The notes under the pieces were generated by a model, which was given only the letters and a program-made list of their open reading frames with translations, did not search any database and was not told where the DNA came from. Made by a program: the position numbers and the translations under genes. Shown one piece after another: positions 34,665-41,800 of a DNA stretch of 64,000 nt; positions within the stretch are counted from its first letter, which is position 1, and every line of letters starts with the position of its first letter. The DNA lies in contig JADKDM010000015.1 in assembly GCA_016714565.1 (NCBI GenBank), positions 1-64,000 on the forward strand, given 5' to 3'. The DNA is from Candidatus Villigracilis propinquus (GTDB lineage: Bacteria > Chloroflexota > Anaerolineae > Anaerolineales > Villigracilaceae).

Positions 34665-35555
34665 GTGAAAAAGATAATCTCGATCAGCGTAGGCTCATCC
34701 GCAAGAGATCACACCACACGGCACACATTTCTGGGGCAGGAGTGCGAAATATCCAGGCGGGGCACGAACGGGGATTTCAAAAAAGCCATTGAACTCTACA
34801 AGGAATTGGACGGCAAAGTGGATGCCTTCGGCATCGGCGGGGTTGAATTCTTTTTGCAAGTGGAAGATAAAAAGTATTATTTCCGCGATGTGAAACGGAT
34901 TCGCAACGCTATCAAGATCAGCAAGGCGGGGGACGGTAACGGAGTCAAAGGGCTGCTTGAAAGACGCGCCTTTGATTATCTTGAAAAATATCTCAACGAA
35001 AAGGAAGGTCGTTCCCTCAAAGGACTGCCTGCTTTGAAGACCACCGTTGTGGAGCGCTACAGCATGGGCAAAGCCATGGTGGATTCGGGGCTGGATGTCA
35101 CCTTTGGCGACTTCATGTTCGCACTCGGCCTGCCCATTGCCATCAAAAAACTCAGCACAGCCCGCCTCGTTGCAGCGACATTACTCCCTGTAGTGACACA
35201 AGTGCCATTCTCGTGGCTGTATCCTCTTGGCTCTGAACAAGACAAACCTCCACAGCCCAAATGGACAAAGTATTATCAGCAGTCTCAGGTCATCGCTGGA
35301 GATTTTCTTCAGATCCGCCAATACATGCCAGACGACCTGACCGGCAAGATCATCGTCACAAATACCACCACAACTAAAAACGTGGAAGAATTGGCCTGCA
35401 GTCCTTCACCCCCCTAGCCGCGCTTTGGCACCAACGTCATGGAAGCTACTCTCCTCGCCCTAATGGACAAACCTCAATCCGAAGCGACCCAAGCCGATTT
35501 TCTGAATCTCATCAACCGAATCCCGCTCGAACCAAATATTGAAGTATTGAACTAA
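34665..35555 (+). pseudogene. Quinate 5-dehydrogenase-like protein, interrupted by an in-frame TAG
   Basis: Resembles the proteins named quinate 5-dehydrogenase in Chloroflexota (by memory; the activity is not well established). Features: ISISVGSSARDHTTRHTFLG, LDGKVDAFGIGGVEFFLQV, ERYSMGKAMVDSGLDVTFGD and IIVTNTTTTKNVEEL. The frame stops at TAG (35415-35417), but the same frame continues with PRFGTNVMEATLLALM to TAA at 35555. The stretch just before the stop (ACSPSPP) looks shifted: one extra and one missing base would give GLQSFTPLARFGTNVMEA. The GTG start at 34665 follows GGAGG. Either a pseudogene or an assembly error. Confidence 0.75.
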
Positions 35556-35565
35556 AGACAATTTC

Positions 35566-35597
35566 CGCTCTGCTGAGGGCTTAGCCCTGGCAGAGCG
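35566..35597. repeat. Palindrome with GGGC-TTA-GCCC core
   Basis: CGCTCTG ... CAGAGCG outer arms enclose GGGC TTA GCCC. Same core and loop as at 11750 and 40319. Confidence 0.65.
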
Positions 35598-35653
35598 ATT
35601 TGCCCATTCAATTCCGTGTACAAAAGAGGGAGGCGTGCCCCAAAAAAAATATC

Positions 35654-35682
35654 TTGACAAAGCGTAGATTTCCTTCTAAAAT
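35654..35682 (+). promoter_or_regulatory. Promoter of the ArsR/DUF2087 genes
   Basis: TTGACA and TAAAAT with a 17-base spacer, 42 bases before the first gene. Close to consensus. Confidence 0.85.
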
Positions 35683-35710
35683 CTAATTAGATAGCCATCG
35701 AATTAGATTT
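35679..35710 (+). promoter_or_regulatory. Candidate operator: AAATCTAATT ... AATTAGATTT
   Basis: Perfect 10-base inverted repeat with a 12-base spacer. It overlaps the -10 box and contains a smaller palindrome, ATCTAATTAGAT. The position fits autorepression by one of the two ArsR-type regulators encoded next. Confidence 0.65.
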
Positions 35711-35723
35711 ACGGATGTGAAAA

Positions 35724-36272
35724 ATGAACGAAATGCTCGATTATGTAAAAGCCATGTCTGACCCTAACCGCCTGCGGATCATTGGCCTGCTCTCGCAGAA
35801 ATCCGCCACCCGCGCGGAGGTTGCCGCACAGTTGAAACTCTCCCCCAAAGACTCCCTAACCCATCTCGGTTTTCTTGAATTTATCGGAGTCATCACCCAA
35901 ACAGACGGCGTCTTCACCTTGAACAACGACAAACTTGCAGTGCTTGCCAAAGAGAAGCTGGCAGAAGCACGCCCAACGTATGTCCCCGCTGAAGGGTTGG
36001 ATGAAAAATCCAAGAAGGTGCTGAAGGCCCATCTCAACTCAGATGGGAGTATTAAACAAATCCCTGCCCAGCCAAAGTTACAGGTGATTCTGAATTACCT
36101 TGTGGAGTTCTTTGAGTTTGACAAGGATTACACAGAAAGGGAAGTCAACACCATTTTGCGGAAATACAACGAAGATACAGCCGGTTTACGCCGCGACCTG
36201 GTGGAGGCTAGCCTGCTGGCCCGCGAAAGCGACGGTTCACGCTACTGGCGTGTAAAAGCAGGGGCCGCATGA
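35724..36272 (+). CDS. ArsR-like winged-helix regulator with C-terminal DUF2087
   Basis: A 182-aa protein. Residues 1-75 form a winged helix-turn-helix (MSDPNRLRIIGLLSQKSATR, AEVAAQLKLSPKDSLTHLGF). The C-terminal 90 residues are DUF2087 (PF09860 by recognition): LKAHLNSDGSIKQIPAQPK, YTEREVNTILRKYNEDTAGL, RRDLVEASLLARESDGSRYW. The DUF2087 function is not known; it resembles small nucleic-acid-binding modules. It overlaps a paralogue by 4 bases (ATGA). A strong promoter with a palindrome over the -10 box suggests autoregulation. Confidence 0.88.
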   Translation: MNEMLDYVKAMSDPNRLRIIGLLSQKSATRAEVAAQLKLSPKDSLTHLGFLEFIGVITQTDGVFTLNNDKLAVLAKEKLAEARPTYVPAEGLDEKSKKVLKAHLNSDGSIKQIPAQPKLQVILNYLVEFFEFDKDYTEREVNTILRKYNEDTAGLRRDLVEASLLARESDGSRYWRVKAGAA

Positions 36273-36827
36273 GCGAAGAGCTTGTCACCTTCTTCAAAGC
36301 CCTCTCCGACGCAAGCCGATTGAAGATCATCGGCTTGCTGGCACAACAGCCCTACAGTGTGGAGGAACTTGCTGCGCTGCTTGATCTCAAGGCTTCCACG
36401 GTATCGCATCATTTGGCAAAACTTGCACAGGTCGGTTTGGTCAGCGCCAAAACGGAAAGTTACTACAACGTCTACCAACTTGATGAAAAAGCGTTGGAGA
36501 CTAAATCTCGCAGCATTTTTCTCACAGGAGAATCTCGCCGCCTCCGTTGCAGATGTGGATGCAGATGCCTACGATAATAAAGTGGTCAAGGATTTTGTCC
36601 GCAAGGATGGCAGCTTGAAGACCATTCCTGCCCAGCGTAAAAAGCTGGAAGCCATTTTGCGTTACGTAGTGAAAGCGTTTGATGTGAATAAACGCTACAG
36701 CGAGAAAAAAGTTAACGAAATATTGAGCAGTTATCACGAAGATACTGCCAGCCTGCGCCGTGAGCTGGTTGGGTACGGTTTGATGAAGCGCGAAGGCGGG
36801 GGCGGGGAATATTGGAGAGAAAAATGA
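36269..36827 (+). pseudogene. Second ArsR/DUF2087 regulator, split by a 1-base frameshift
   Basis: Paralogue of the preceding protein. The winged helix (FFKALSDASRLKIIGLLAQQ, STVSHHLAKLAQVGLV) is in one frame; DUF2087 (LKTIPAQRKKLEAILRYVV, YSEKKVNEILSSYHEDTASL) is in the next. The frames join near 36497: dropping one G (TTGGAACTAAAT for TTGGAGACTAAAT) gives a continuous KALELNLAAFFSQENLAASV. It overlaps the GNAT gene by 4 bases. It is either inactive or misassembled. Confidence 0.82.
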
Positions 36828-37588
36828 TTGCAGAATATCCACTTACAAAGAATAACCGTATTAATCTGGCGAAGGCATTCAGGGAGGTGCCGCGCGTAGA
36901 TATTTCCATCGAATGTGTTCTCGAAGCGTATATGGGGAAGGCTTTTGTGGACAATGTGGAAAAACCATCTGCATACAAGATCATGATCGGGCCGTTCTTC
37001 TATTTTGCCGGAAATGCTCATGGAGCAGGCGGGCAGGAGATGTTGAAGGATATCAAGCCCTATAACTTGTTTATGTCGTCTTCCGCTGGTTGGGTCGAAG
37101 AGTGCAGAAAGCTATATGGTGAACGTCTTGTTGCTTTTGAACGGTACAGCTTTTCATCCGAGAAGCTGTCTCTTGAACACCTTAAGCGGCTTTGCCAGAG
37201 TTCAGCTCATGATATTAAACAGATGGATAGTGCTTTGCTGGAAAAGGTTTGGGGGCAGGATCATTTTATTGACATCTCGGATTTTGACTCCGTCTCTGAT
37301 TTTATGGAGCGTGGTATCGGGTATTACGCTGAGAAAAACGGCGAGGTTATCGGGGCAGCCTATTCATCTTTGGTTTGTAATCAGGGAATTGAAATAAGCC
37401 TCTTTGTTTCGGATGATCACCGGCGGCAGGGGATTGCAACTGCTCTTTCTGCGAAATTGGTTGGATGGTGTCTGGAAAATAATATGGATGCCCACTGGGA
37501 TGCAGCGAATCCTGAATCTTGTAGATTGGCTGAAAAGTTAGGATATATTTCAACTGGTGGGTATCAGGCTTATTATTTAAAACCCTAA
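36824..37588 (+). CDS. GNAT acetyltransferase (PF12746-type)
   Basis: A 254-aa protein with an N-terminal region typical of the GNAT_acetyltran family that includes the zwittermicin resistance protein ZmaR, then a GNAT core. Acetyl-CoA binding is marked by ISLFVSDDHRRQGIATALSA (the R/Q-x-x-G-x-A motif is RRQGIA), and the C-terminal helix-strand by DAANPESCRLAEKLGYISTG. The ATG at 36824 follows GGAGAG and overlaps the previous stop. The acceptor is unknown; self-protection is possible, inferred from the family only. Confidence 0.85.
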   Translation: MIAEYPLTKNNRINLAKAFREVPRVDISIECVLEAYMGKAFVDNVEKPSAYKIMIGPFFYFAGNAHGAGGQEMLKDIKPYNLFMSSSAGWVEECRKLYGERLVAFERYSFSSEKLSLEHLKRLCQSSAHDIKQMDSALLEKVWGQDHFIDISDFDSVSDFMERGIGYYAEKNGEVIGAAYSSLVCNQGIEISLFVSDDHRRQGIATALSAKLVGWCLENNMDAHWDAANPESCRLAEKLGYISTGGYQAYYLKP

Positions 37589-37605
37589 ACAAGCCTTGAG
37601 GTTTA

Positions 37606-37638
37606 AAGAGTCCCCAGACTTATGGTCTGGGGACTCTT
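37606..37638. terminator. Hairpin between convergent genes
   Basis: AAGAGTCCCCAGAC and GTCTGGGGACTCTT arms around TTATG. It overlaps the 3' end of the DUF711 gene. The stem is strong; the T-run is weak. Confidence 0.6.
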
Positions 37639-38837
37639 GCGTGCAGTGATATTGTGCCTCCACCGCCCAACGGCAATCCCAAAGGCGCAGAGTCCAATTT
37701 CATCACCTTGCTATTTGCGAAGAAGGCGAAGTCAAATTCAGTGACGTCCCCTGCCTGTTTGCCAGGGACAGGCATCAGCCGCGCAGTGAGCGGCTTGTCC
37801 AATCGCAGTGCAAGGGCGCACAGATCCAGCAACAGGGGAGTGATCTGTTCAGCAGTTGTATCTCCAGGGATCGGAACAGTATCCAGCCCTGTGCCGCAGA
37901 CTGCGGAATACAACAACGCATCTTTGATGGTCAGCGTTCCTTCGGCGGCGCGTTTTGCCAGGATGGTGTCTTCCAGCACAGGCTGCATAAAGCCGTTGAA
38001 GCCGATGTGCGGAAAGTCTGCGCGCTCGATGGCTTCGGTGAGGATTGCGGCGGATGCGAGCGAGCCATGCAAGCCGATTTTCTGCACGCCCATTTTTTCA
38101 ACCGCGCCGCCGAGCGAGTGCGCATCATCGGGGAAAGGTGCGAGGGAAAAATCGATGCCGTTGAAATGCGTGTCCGATAATTCGACATTCGCAATTCGAG
38201 CGATCGCCTGCCCATGTTTTGTGAGTTCGGAAATGAGAACGCTTCGCCCTTCGTCCAGAGTTGATTGCCCCGCAAATGCATTGACCGCCACATCAGCGGA
38301 CTCTACCGCAATCGCGAACGCAGGCTTGTCATCGTTGTGATACGCGGCGGGGAAGAACGGCGCCCCAGCATTGACATTCGCCAGCGCCGCAAAATTCAAG
38401 TTTGCGAATCCATTCGGGTCAAGCGGCGCGCATTTGACAATGATCTCTGCACAGGCTTTGACCTGCTCAAAGTGGATCTTGTTCCCACTTGTCATCATCC
38501 CGCCAAAGAAAATATCCTTGCTCGCCGCAATCGCCTCAGGGATGACCTGATAACTGCGCGGGAATTCAGGCAGGGCAGGGCCTAACGCGGCATAAAAAAT
38601 ACCTGCGTCCTTTATCGCTTTTCCAAATTGATTCGCAAATGTAGGCAGCTCATCAATGTGCTTTTCGCCAAGCAGCTTTGGAAACGGAATTGTTGCCACT
38701 CGCACCGTCTGCACTTCGTAACCAGCTGCTTCAAACGCAGCCTTTGCCCCAGATAAAAAACGTCCTGCGTCTTGCAGGATCTTTTCTTCGAGCGGGAATT
38801 TTGGATTACAAAAATATGTAATTGATCGAATTTTCAT
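37620..38837 (-). CDS. DUF711 family protein (UPF0210)
   Basis: A 405-aa protein of the DUF711 family, whose structure relates to glycyl-radical-type folds but whose reaction is unknown. Conserved stretches: IRSITYFCNPKFPLEEKI, DVAVNAFAGQSTLDEGRSVL, FSLAPFPDDAHSLGGAVEKM, ALLYSAVCGTGLDTVPIPGD and a Gly-rich end (LGLPLGGGGTISLHARV). It is some 40-50 residues shorter than E. coli-type members (about 450). It lacks the usual ACT-domain (UPF0237) partner. A heptamer repeat fills the gap upstream. Confidence 0.82.
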   Translation of the reverse strand: MKIRSITYFCNPKFPLEEKILQDAGRFLSGAKAAFEAAGYEVQTVRVATIPFPKLLGEKHIDELPTFANQFGKAIKDAGIFYAALGPALPEFPRSYQVIPEAIAASKDIFFGGMMTSGNKIHFEQVKACAEIIVKCAPLDPNGFANLNFAALANVNAGAPFFPAAYHNDDKPAFAIAVESADVAVNAFAGQSTLDEGRSVLISELTKHGQAIARIANVELSDTHFNGIDFSLAPFPDDAHSLGGAVEKMGVQKIGLHGSLASAAILTEAIERADFPHIGFNGFMQPVLEDTILAKRAAEGTLTIKDALLYSAVCGTGLDTVPIPGDTTAEQITPLLLDLCALALRLDKPLTARLMPVPGKQAGDVTEFDFAFFANSKVMKLDSAPLGLPLGGGGTISLHARVPRP

Positions 38838-38851
38838 AGCACTCTTCTCGT

Positions 38852-38935
38852 TACTCGTTTCTGTTTACTGATCACTGCCTTCTGCTTACTGCTTTTTGCT
38901 TACTGCCTTCTGCCTTGAGCCTTCTACTTTCTGTT
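38852..38935. repeat. Heptamer repeat, 12 units (TTCTGCC/TACTGCT type)
   Basis: Longest array in the window: TACTCGT, TTCTGTT, TACTGAT, CACTGCC, TTCTGCT and so on in unbroken 7-base register. It overlaps the last codons and stop of the downstream methyltransferase gene (38924-38935). Confidence 0.88.
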
Positions 38936-39700
38936 CCTCTGCCTTACCACCTCAAACATCAACACAGACCCAGCCACACCTGCATTTAGTGACTCCATCA
39001 TCCCAGACATGGGAATGCTGATTTTGCCACTCGCCAACCCTCTCGCGGACTCGCTTGCGCCTTCGGCTTCATTTCCAACGACCAAGGCGACAGGCTTCGT
39101 CAAGTCAATATCCCAGCAAGACTGGCCGTCCATATCCGCGATCAAAACTTGCAGACCCGCAGACTTTACAACCTGCTCAATTTCATCCCAACTCATGGAA
39201 TGGATCGGCAGCTTGAAATGCGCCCCCATTCCCGAGCGGAGCACCTTTGGCGCAAAGGCATCCGTTGTCTCAGGCGGGGTCAGGACGGCTTGTACGCCCG
39301 TTGCTGCCGCAGAACGCAGCAAAGTGCCTAAATTGCCCGGGTCGCGTATCTGGTCAGGGATGAGGATGAAACTTGGGGAATTGGTAATTGGTAATTGGGC
39401 GGATTCAAGAACAGCCAGAATCCCCTGCGGATTTTCCGTCTCGCTCATGGCTTTCATCACGCTTGTGGAAACTTCCTCTACATCCACACCCTGAGACGTT
39501 AGTCTTTCGACTTTCGACTTGCCCCTCTCACTAAGCGACTCGTCAAATAAAACAAACCGCATCGGCCAATTTGAATTAACCGCTTCTTCTACCAGCCGTA
39601 CGCCTTCTACGACGAATGCCCCCGCTTCGCGGCGGTCTCTTGCGCGGCTGAGCAATGCGCGGACGAGTTTTATCTTTGGGTTATGGTTGGAAGTGATCAT
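38924..39700 (-). CDS. SpoU/TrmH family RNA 2'-O-methyltransferase
   Basis: A 258-aa SPOUT enzyme that methylates ribose 2'-OH in rRNA or tRNA. An N-terminal substrate-binding domain (RDRREAGAFVVEGVRLVEEA) leads to the knotted core: PDQIRDPGNLGTLLRSAAAT, ALVVGNEAEGASE, ISIPMSGMMESLNAGVAGSVLMFE. Two inserts encoded by heptamer repeats are in frame: LPITNSPSF before the core and RGKSKVERL in the linker. Its exact RNA target is unknown. Confidence 0.9.
   Translation of the reverse strand: MITSNHNPKIKLVRALLSRARDRREAGAFVVEGVRLVEEAVNSNWPMRFVLFDESLSERGKSKVERLTSQGVDVEEVSTSVMKAMSETENPQGILAVLESAQLPITNSPSFILIPDQIRDPGNLGTLLRSAAATGVQAVLTPPETTDAFAPKVLRSGMGAHFKLPIHSMSWDEIEQVVKSAGLQVLIADMDGQSCWDIDLTKPVALVVGNEAEGASESARGLASGKISIPMSGMMESLNAGVAGSVLMFEVVRQRNRK
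39380..39400. repeat. Heptamer repeat ATTGGTA x3 inside the methyltransferase gene
   Basis: ATTGGTA, ATTGGTA, ATTGGGC, in frame in the linker before the SPOUT core. A second one (CTTTCGA, CTTTCGA, CTTGCCC) lies at 39504-39524 in the same gene, and TGATGAA, TGATGAA, TAATAGA at 39707-39727 just upstream. Confidence 0.75.
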
Positions 39701-39727
39701 GGGAAGTGATGAATGATGAATAATAGA

Positions 39728-40294
39728 TCAACTGGATTTGGTTGAGTTCCAAATATCGAGGAATACTTTGATAGTTGCGTCGTCAAATAAAACAAGGCGA
39801 ACGGTTTGAAGGGTTGAGTTTTTGACTTCAGTAAAATAGGTTTCGATCGCAGAGAAAATAATTTTCGCCGCGCGGTCTTTTGGAAAGCCGAAGATGCCTG
39901 TGGAAATGGCTGGCATGGAAATGGACTTGCATTTCAATTCATCAGCCACGCGCAGAGAACCTGTCACTGCATCTGATAATTTTTTATCTTCGTCACCGTC
40001 TCCCCAGACGGGGCCAACAGCGTGGATAATGTATTTCGCAGGCAGCAACCCGCCCAAAGTCCACGCAGGATGCGAGTGGGGGACGGGGCCATGCTTGCGG
40101 ACCCAGTCATCGCTTTCCTTCTGCACAGTCGCCCCGCCGCGTTTGGATATCGCCCATGCCACGCCGCCGCCATGCTGAAGCTGTTCATTCGCCGCGTTGA
40201 CAATGGCATCCACTTCATCAACCGTAATATCACCCTGCACGATCTGAACGGTCTGGCCTGTCGATAAAGTTCTTTCTACCAAAACAGAATTCAT
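39728..40294 (-). CDS. Macrodomain protein (ADP-ribose binding or hydrolysing)
   Basis: A 188-aa single macrodomain, similar to YmdB/MacroD-type O-acetyl-ADP-ribose deacetylases. The ADP-ribose site shows DAIVNAANEQLQHGGGVAWA, the second loop STGIFGFPKDRAA and the strand YIIHAVGPVWGDGD. The catalytic Asn-Ala-Ala-Asn and glycine loops are present. It is adjacent to, but not coupled with, the rRNA methyltransferase and rplT. A role in removing ADP-ribose from proteins or RNA is inferred from the family. Confidence 0.9.
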   Translation of the reverse strand: MNSVLVERTLSTGQTVQIVQGDITVDEVDAIVNAANEQLQHGGGVAWAISKRGGATVQKESDDWVRKHGPVPHSHPAWTLGGLLPAKYIIHAVGPVWGDGDEDKKLSDAVTGSLRVADELKCKSISMPAISTGIFGFPKDRAAKIIFSAIETYFTEVKNSTLQTVRLVLFDDATIKVFLDIWNSTKSS

Positions 40295-40318
40295 TTTTCT
40301 ATTTTACCCCCTTAAAAA

Positions 40319-40349
40319 GTTCAGTCGAGGGCTTAGCCCTCGACTGAAC
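40319..40349 (-). terminator. Palindromic terminator after rplT, GGGC-TTA-GCCC core
   Basis: GTTCAGTCGAGGGC and GCCCTCGACTGAAC arms, loop TTA. On the minus strand it is followed by TTTTTAAG. It shares core and loop with the palindromes at 11750 and 35566, so it may be a recruited repeat. Confidence 0.8.
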
Positions 40350-40354
40350 GGGTC

Positions 40355-40696
40355 TTACTTTGTTTTTGCCACAACCGCGGCAAATGCCTGCGGATTGCGG
40401 ACTGCGATATCGGCCAGCATCTTGCGATTGAGCTCGATATTCGCCTTCTTGAGCGCAGACACCAACTTGCTGTATGTCGTGCCGTTCAAGCGGGCCGCGG
40501 CGTTGATACGGGCGATCCACAACTTGCGCAGATCGCGTTTGCGAACGCGGCGATCACGAGTGGCGTACCACAAACTCTTCAGCATCGCCTCGTTCGCTCG
40601 TTTGAACAAAAGATGCTTTGAGCCGCGCTGGCCCTTGGTGATCTTCAAAACTTTCTTGTGACGTAGATGCCCTTGTGGGCCACCTTTTACGCGCAT
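40355..40696 (-). CDS. rplT: 50S ribosomal protein L20
   Basis: A 113-aa rRNA-binding protein needed early in 50S assembly, and in many bacteria a repressor of its own operon. The order is infC-rpmI-rplT on the minus strand. Conserved parts: RRKKVLKITKGQRG is represented by RHKKVLKITKGQRGSKHLLF, then YATRDRRVRKRDLRKLWIAR and INAAARLNGTTYSKLVSALK. The last 10 residues are variable, as usual. Confidence 0.97.
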   Translation of the reverse strand: MRVKGGPQGHLRHKKVLKITKGQRGSKHLLFKRANEAMLKSLWYATRDRRVRKRDLRKLWIARINAAARLNGTTYSKLVSALKKANIELNRKMLADIAVRNPQAFAAVVAKTK

Positions 40697-40799
40697 ATTA
40701 CTTTACCTCCTGCAAACTCGCGGGCGTCGGTGATTTACACCAGTTGCGAACACCCGAAAGCCGCAAATAAAAATTGACTACAACGTTGGGTCGAAAGAC

Positions 40800-41030
40800 C
40801 TATTTCATGTTTGGAGCAAGGCGCTTGATGCGTTTGATGTACTTGCGTCCCAAAACGGGGACCATCTCGCTCAATAACGCCTTGGTGCGGTCAGACGTGC
40901 GGCGGCGCAAATGGCTTTTGCCACCTTTGGTTCGCACGAGTACGCCGGCACCGGTCAGGCGGAATCTTTTGGATGTCGCCTTGTGGGTCTTCAGCTTGTA
41001 TTTCTTTCCAGGTTTTGCTTTGCGAGGCAT
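40800..41030 (-). CDS. rpmI: 50S ribosomal protein L35
   Basis: A 76-aa protein beginning PRKAKPGKKYKLKTHKATSK, followed by KRFRLTGAGVLVRTKGGKSH and RRRTSDRTKALL, the L35 core. It is slightly longer than most (about 65 aa). The ATG at 41030 gives the family N-terminus; an upstream ATG would add eight unrelated residues. A 103-base gap separates it from rplT. Confidence 0.95.
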   Translation of the reverse strand: MPRKAKPGKKYKLKTHKATSKRFRLTGAGVLVRTKGGKSHLRRRTSDRTKALLSEMVPVLGRKYIKRIKRLAPNMK

Positions 41031-41117
41031 TGCTGGGGTTCTCCTTTCAGACAAAATTAACCGCGGGACGTTTTACCTTCCCGCGGACGATCAACATCTT
41101 GTGGGACTTTTCAACTC

Positions 41118-41690
41118 TCAGGCTTCCGCTTCGTTCTTAACTTCGGCCTGATCCGTTTTCTCTTTCTTTTTTGCCGCACCCTTGGCAGGGACAAGAACCA
41201 CGAGCATCGTGCGGCCTTCCATTTGCGGAGGAACTTCGATCGTGGCAATGTCGGCAAGGTCCTGAGCGATCTCTCTCAGATCTTCCAGCGCGATCTCGGG
41301 ATAATCCATTTCGCGGCCACGGAATTTGACGGTCACTCTTACTTTGTGACCCTGTCCGAGCCAGCGGCGGGCATCATCCACTTTGAAACCGCGATGCGCT
41401 TCGTTTGTCTTTGGGCGCAGACGAATTTCCTTGACTTCGATCTTGGTCTGGGCCCTCTTGGCCTCGCGTTCCTTCTTCGTTTTTTCGTAGATGAACTTAC
41501 CAAAATCCATCACACGGCAAACGGGGGGAGTGGCACCCGGTGAAACTTCAACCAAGTCCATCTCCGCATCGCGGGCAATTTGCAAGGCCTGGCGAATTGG
41601 CACAACGCCGACATTGCCGCCGTCCGGACCAATAAGGCGAACTTCCGCAACGCGGATGCCTTCGTTCACTCGAAATTCGTTAGCGCTTAT
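41118..41690 (-). CDS. infC: Translation initiation factor IF-3, probably with a rare ATA start codon
   Basis: About 190 aa. IF-3 binds the 30S subunit, blocks 50S joining and checks the start codon. N-domain: EGIRVAEVRLIGPDGGNVGV; C-domain: KEIRLRPKTNEAHRGFKVDD and VTVKFRGREMDYPEIALEDL. A GTG at 41669 has no ribosome site. Eight codons further up, ATA (41690-41688) lies 7 bases from GAGGAG and starts the residues SANEFRVNEG typical of this family. E. coli infC uses ATT, which permits IF-3 to repress its own translation; ATA would do the same. The tail (KKKEKTDQAEVKNEAEA) is unusually long and charged. Confidence 0.93.
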   Translation of the reverse strand: MSANEFRVNEGIRVAEVRLIGPDGGNVGVVPIRQALQIARDAEMDLVEVSPGATPPVCRVMDFGKFIYEKTKKEREAKRAQTKIEVKEIRLRPKTNEAHRGFKVDDARRWLGQGHKVRVTVKFRGREMDYPEIALEDLREIAQDLADIATIEVPPQMEGRTMLVVLVPAKGAAKKKEKTDQAEVKNEAEA

Positions 41691-41723
41691 GAGTATTCTC
41701 CTCTAGTTTTAGACAAAACAAAC

Positions 41724-41749
41724 CCAGCTTTCGGCTGGTTTTTTAGCGG
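41724..41749 (-). terminator. Small hairpin upstream of infC
   Basis: CCAGC and GCTGG arms around five bases, T-rich on both strands (TTTTTT on plus; GTTTGTTTTG on minus). It can end the preceding peptidase transcript on the minus strand, or act as an attenuator in the infC leader. Confidence 0.6.
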
Positions 41750-41800
41750 GGCGAATAATACCACGAAGGCGGGCGAATCGTCAACGAAAACGCCGTTTTT

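Noticed and set aside
38852..38935. Heptamer array as a CRISPR
   Set aside because: Units are 7 bases without spacers; CRISPR repeats are 23-47 bases with unique spacers. No cas gene is in the window.
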